Of a DNA stretch of 9,277 bases, positions 7,122 to 9,277 are shown piece after piece. The stretch is from Victivallaceae bacterium (GTDB lineage Bacteria > Verrucomicrobiota > Lentisphaeria > Victivallales > Victivallaceae): contig JAQVVK010000080.1 in the NCBI GenBank assembly GCA_028698975.1, positions 1 through 9,277 on the forward strand, in the 5' to 3' direction. A program made the position numbers and the translations under genes. The notes under the pieces were generated by a model. It made no database searches. It was not told the DNA's origin and saw only the letters and a program-made list of their open reading frames with translations. Numbering within the stretch: position 1 is the first letter of the stretch; each line of letters opens with the position of its first letter.

Positions 7122-7442
7122 TTACTTTGCCTCGTTTACCGGAACAGCCGGCGCCGCCGCCTTGCTTTCCAAATAATTGGTCGCCGGTGCGTCTCCGCTG
7201 GAGGATGACCGGAAACCATGACCGATCAATGCCGCCAGAAACAGCGACAACAGCAGAAAAACCGCAGTCAGCACCACGGTCGCCTTGGTCAGGTGACTAC
7301 CGGCCTGCGCGCCGAATACCGATTCCCCGATGCCGCCGAACGCCGCACCCATGCCGCCGGATTTAGACGGCTGAATCAGGATCAGCGCGATCAACAGCAG
7401 CGAAACAATCACCACCAGCGCATATAATATTGTCAGTAACAT
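7122..7442 (-). CDS. secG: SecG, protein translocase subunit
   Basis: This 106-residue protein is the small two-helix subunit of the SecYEG translocon in the inner membrane, which aids SecA-driven export. Helix 1 is at about 2-23 (LTILYALVVIVSLLLIALIL). The family signature follows, QPSKSGGMGAAFGGIGESVF, then helix 2 at about 51-73 (LTKATVVLTAVFLLLSLFLA). A hydrophilic Ser/Ala/Pro-rich tail of about 30 residues ends the protein, as is common. The ATG at 7442 is chosen because it begins helix 1 directly. A GTG at 7529 in the same frame would add 29 basic residues foreign to SecG and lies almost at the predicted transcription start. tpiA directly upstream is a neighbour often seen for secG in bacteria. 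The gene is first in a run of closely spaced genes leading into the pilus-like cluster. Confidence 0.93.
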   Translation of the reverse strand: MLLTILYALVVIVSLLLIALILIQPSKSGGMGAAFGGIGESVFGAQAGSHLTKATVVLTAVFLLLSLFLAALIGHGFRSSSSGDAPATNYLESKAAAPAVPVNEAK

Positions 7443-7503
7443 ATCTTCTGTCAACCCCGTTATTTCGTCCTTTAACACCGAAGCGAAAGACCGAAACTTA
7501 CCG

Positions 7504-7523
7504 GCGGGACGACGTCGCCCCGC
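7504..7523 (-). promoter_or_regulatory. GC-rich dyad in the secG leader: RNA hairpin or operator
   Basis: On the minus strand GCGGGGCG and CGTCCCGC surround a central ACGT, giving an 8-pair stem with one G-U pair and a 4-base loop. No T-run follows, so it is not a plain terminator. It falls about 10 to 30 bases after the predicted transcription start and 62 bases before the secG ATG. It could bind a dimeric repressor as DNA or act as an attenuating or stabilising hairpin as RNA. Confidence 0.5.
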
Positions 7524-7538
7524 AATCACTTTTGCATA

Positions 7539-7567
7539 ACATTAGCGCATCGAAGTCAAAAAGTCAA
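7539..7567 (-). promoter_or_regulatory. Candidate sigma-70 promoter for the secG-pilus-like operon
   Basis: A -35 of TTGACT (7562-7567) and a -10 of TAATGT (7539-7544) are 17 bases apart. The -10 is weak (3 of 6 consensus bases). TTGACTT occurs twice with an 8-base period (7553-7567), so the second copy may be an alternative -35 or part of a regulator site. A start near 7532 would leave a leader of about 90 bases before secG. Confidence 0.42.
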
Positions 7568-7614
7568 CCCCTAACGCGCCAATATTTGATTTTTTTTGCG
7601 TCAAACGCCAAAAT

Positions 7615-8385
7615 TTACTTCTTGAGCGCGTTGTGGATCAATTCGGAGAAGCTGTCCGCCTTAAGCGCGGCACCACCGATCAGACCGCCGTCGATGTTGG
7701 CCTGCGCCACCAGCTCGGCCGCGTTTCCGGCCTTCATGCTCCCGCCGTACTGAATACGCAGACCGTCGGCGATAACGTCGCCGAACATGTCGCGAACCGT
7801 GCCGCGAATGAAGTTATGAGTCAGCTCCGCCACGTCCGGAGTCGCCGTCTTGCCCGTGCCGATCGCCCAGACCGGCTCGTAAGCGATGACCACCTGTGCC
7901 ATCTCATCCTTGGAAAGTCCGGCCAAACCGCCCTCAAGCTGGGTCGCCAACACCTTCTCGGTGTTGCCGCCTTCGCGGTCGGCCAAAAGCTCGCCGACGC
8001 AGACGATCGGCTTCAACCCGGCGGCCAGAGCCGCCTTAAGACGCTGATTGACGGTCATATCGGTCTCGCCGAAATACTGGCGGCGCTCGCTGTGGCCGAT
8101 AATCACATATTCAACGCCGGACTCTTTGAGCATCGCGGCCGAGATTTCACCGGTGAACGCGCCGTTTTCAGCCCAGTGCACGTTTTGCGCTCCGACCTTG
8201 ATGTTGCTGCCGCGCGCGGCTTCGACCACCGCCGACAAGGTGGTGAACGGCGGGCAAACCACCACATCACAGCAATCAGGGCAGACATCGGCCACCAACG
8301 GCTTGAGCGCATTGACCAGCTCAACGCCCTCGGAGGCGGTCTTGTTCATTTTCCAGTTTCCGGCAATGATAACTTTACGGCTCAT
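7615..8385 (-). CDS. tpiA: Triosephosphate isomerase
   Basis: This 256-residue cytoplasmic enzyme interconverts dihydroxyacetone phosphate and glyceraldehyde 3-phosphate in glycolysis and gluconeogenesis. Length and all key motifs are normal: GNWKMNK (9-15, with substrate-binding Asn10 and Lys12), IIGHSERR (95-102, catalytic His98), AYEPVWAIGTG (168-178, catalytic Glu170 and the mobile loop 6), and the phosphate-binding IQYGGSM (211-217) and GLIGGAAL (234-241). The ATG at 8385 has a good AGAGGT site 5 bases upstream (8391-8396). A promoter lies at 8442-8470. A Cys-rich patch at 35-44 (CPDCCDVVVC) is a small local oddity outside the active site. No clear intrinsic terminator follows the stop, so some read-through into secG is possible. 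Confidence 0.98.
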   Translation of the reverse strand: MSRKVIIAGNWKMNKTASEGVELVNALKPLVADVCPDCCDVVVCPPFTTLSAVVEAARGSNIKVGAQNVHWAENGAFTGEISAAMLKESGVEYVIIGHSERRQYFGETDMTVNQRLKAALAAGLKPIVCVGELLADREGGNTEKVLATQLEGGLAGLSKDEMAQVVIAYEPVWAIGTGKTATPDVAELTHNFIRGTVRDMFGDVIADGLRIQYGGSMKAGNAAELVAQANIDGGLIGGAALKADSFSELIHNALKK

Positions 8386-8441
8386 TTCAGACCTCTCAAT
8401 ATGTTAAGGTTTATGGTTGTGCAAAAAAAACGCCGATTGAC

Positions 8442-8470
8442 AAAATAGCATAGGAATCACGTTTTTTCAA
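8442..8470 (-). promoter_or_regulatory. Candidate tpiA promoter with extended -10
   Basis: A -35 of TTGAAA (8465-8470, 5 of 6 consensus bases) and a -10 of TATTTT (8442-8447) are 17 bases apart. TGC just before the -10 gives an extended -10 motif. Transcription would start near 8435, leaving a leader of about 50 bases that ends in the AGAGGT ribosome site. It lies after the argC terminator, so tpiA is probably expressed on its own. Confidence 0.58.
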
Positions 8471-8517
8471 ATACATCCGGCCACGCAATCAAAAAAAACA
8501 CGCATAATCTGCCGCAC

Positions 8518-8547
8518 AAAAAAACGCGCCTCCTTGCGGAGACGCGT
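8518..8547 (-). terminator. Intrinsic terminator of argC
   Basis: On the minus strand ACGCGTCTCC and GGAGGCGCGT form a 10-pair stem (one G-T wobble) with a GCAA loop, directly followed by a T-run (8518-8523). It lies 22 bases after the argC stop. Stem strength, GNRA loop and T-tract make it a textbook Rho-independent terminator. Confidence 0.9.
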
Positions 8548-8569
8548 CGTATTGCGGCCCTGCCCCGGG

Positions 8570-9277
8570 TCAGATAAGCCCGGCGGACTCCTCCAGCCCA
8601 AAGCGGATGTTCATACACTGGATCGCCTGCCCCGACGCCCCCTTGGTCAGGTTGTCGATCACCGAAGTTACGATCACCTTGTTGGTGTGGGGGTCGAGAT
8701 TGTAGCCGATCTCGCAGTTGTTGGTCATGAAAACATATTTGGTGTCGGCGGTGCGCTTGGCCGGGAGAATCCGGACAAAACGCTCTTTGCCGTACGCTTC
8801 CTTATAGATATCGCCGATCTTCTCAAGCGTAAGCCCGGGAGCCGCGTTCATCAGTATGGTCGAATTTATGCAGCGGTTCATCGGCGCAAGGTGCGGAATA
8901 AAATTGATCGCCATTTCCGGCACCCCGGCGGCAACCGCCATTTCCTGCTCGATCTCCGGCAGATGACGGTGACCGACCACCCCGTAGGCCTTGAGGCTCT
9001 CGTTGCACTCCGGGAAAATGTAGGGCAGATCCACCTTGCGCCCCGCCCCGGTGACCCCGGAGCAACTGACCACGGCGATCCCCTCGGGCGAAACCGCCTT
9101 GGCCCGCAGAAGCGGCACCGTCGGAAGTATCGAACTGGTCGGGTAACACCCGGCGCAAGCCACCAGATCGGCGGTGCGCAGCTGTTCGCGGTAGATCTCG
9201 GGCAGTCCGTAAACCGCTTTTTTGAGCAGTTCGGGCGCGGGGTGATCGACCTTGTAATACTCCTTATACTTGGCAAT
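8570..9277 (-). CDS. argC: N-acetyl-gamma-glutamyl-phosphate reductase, N-terminus cut by window
   Basis: The visible 235 residues are the C-terminal part of ArgC, which uses NADPH to reduce N-acetyl-glutamyl 5-phosphate to the semialdehyde, the third step of arginine synthesis, in the cytoplasm. The frame is open to the window edge and ends in TGA at 8570. Family motifs include HPAPELLKKAVYGLPEIYRE (visible residues 12-31), ACAGCYPTSSIL with the catalytic Cys (visible residue 44), SGVTGAGRK, and GHRHLPEIEQ with the catalytic-region His. The end, IQCMNIRFGLEESAGLI, matches the usual C-terminus. Full-length ArgC has about 330-345 residues, so roughly 100 residues with most of the nucleotide-binding fold lie outside the window. 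The usual NPGCYP is here CAGCYP, a mild variation that adds a second Cys three residues before the catalytic one. Confidence 0.96.
   Translation of the reverse strand: MAKYKEYYKVDHPAPELLKKAVYGLPEIYREQLRTADLVACAGCYPTSSILPTVPLLRAKAVSPEGIAVVSCSGVTGAGRKVDLPYIFPECNESLKAYGVVGHRHLPEIEQEMAVAAGVPEMAINFIPHLAPMNRCINSTILMNAAPGLTLEKIGDIYKEAYGKERFVRILPAKRTADTKYVFMTNNCEIGYNLDPHTNKVIVTSVIDNLTKGASGQAIQCMNIRFGLEESAGLI

Noticed and set aside
7443..7529. N-terminal extension of SecG from the GTG at 7529
   Set aside because: It has no ribosome site, adds 29 residues not seen in SecG, and would start about 3 bases from the predicted transcript start.
7592..7613. Hairpin GGCG-TTTGA-CGC after the tpiA stop as a terminator
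   Set aside because: The stem is short with a bulge, and on the transcribed strand it is followed by A residues, not a T-run.
8437..8442. Perfect plus-strand TTGACA as a -35 box
   Set aside because: No -10-like sequence lies 16 to 18 bases downstream, and no plus-strand gene follows.
7633..8448. Plus-strand open frame opposite tpiA
   Set aside because: It mirrors the codons of a fully conserved triosephosphate isomerase and has no recognisable motif of its own.

Overview
The window carries eight protein-coding genes, all on the minus strand, so transcription runs from high to low coordinates. In that order they are argC (5' end cut by the window), tpiA, secG, a small exported protein, a PilM-PilN fusion, a PilO/Amuc_1100-like protein, a membrane protein with a zinc-ribbon and two EF-hand-like loops, and a secretin-family protein (3' end cut). 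No RNA gene, insertion sequence, CRISPR array or prophage remnant is visible. No stretch over 300 bases lacks a gene.

The organism is probably a member of the PVC group (Verrucomicrobiota in the broad sense, including Lentisphaeria and Kiritimatiellae). This is an inference from gene order and protein architecture. The last five genes match the layout of the Akkermansia muciniphila Amuc_1102-1101-1100-1099-1098 cluster: secretin, unknown membrane protein, Amuc_1100, PilM-like protein, small exported protein. The sequence is fairly GC-rich. Non-ATG starts are used where the Shine-Dalgarno sequence is good.

Layout. 8570-9277 is the C-terminal two thirds of ArgC (arginine synthesis), ending in a strong intrinsic terminator at 8518-8547. 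8386-8569 holds that terminator and a good tpiA promoter. tpiA (7615-8385) is complete and has all its catalytic residues. 7443-7614 holds a plausible second promoter and a strong dyad in the leader of secG. From secG (7122-7442) to the left window edge the genes are packed with gaps of 12 to 48 bases and no terminator, which suggests one transcript: secG, the Amuc_1102-position gene, pilMN, the pilO-like gene, the metal-loop protein, the secretin.

How the genes may work together. PilM (cytoplasmic actin-like ATPase fold), PilN and PilO (inner-membrane proteins with periplasmic ferredoxin-like domains), a PilP-position protein and a secretin together form the alignment complex joining inner and outer membrane in type IV pilus and type II secretion systems. 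Here PilM and PilN are one polypeptide, as in GspL. The PilP-position protein carries a Cys4 knuckle pair and two consecutive 12-residue calcium loops. No pilin, PilB/PilT motor, PilC or prepilin peptidase gene lies in the window. SecG, a translocon subunit, appears to head the same transcript as the envelope-spanning complex whose exported parts need the Sec route.
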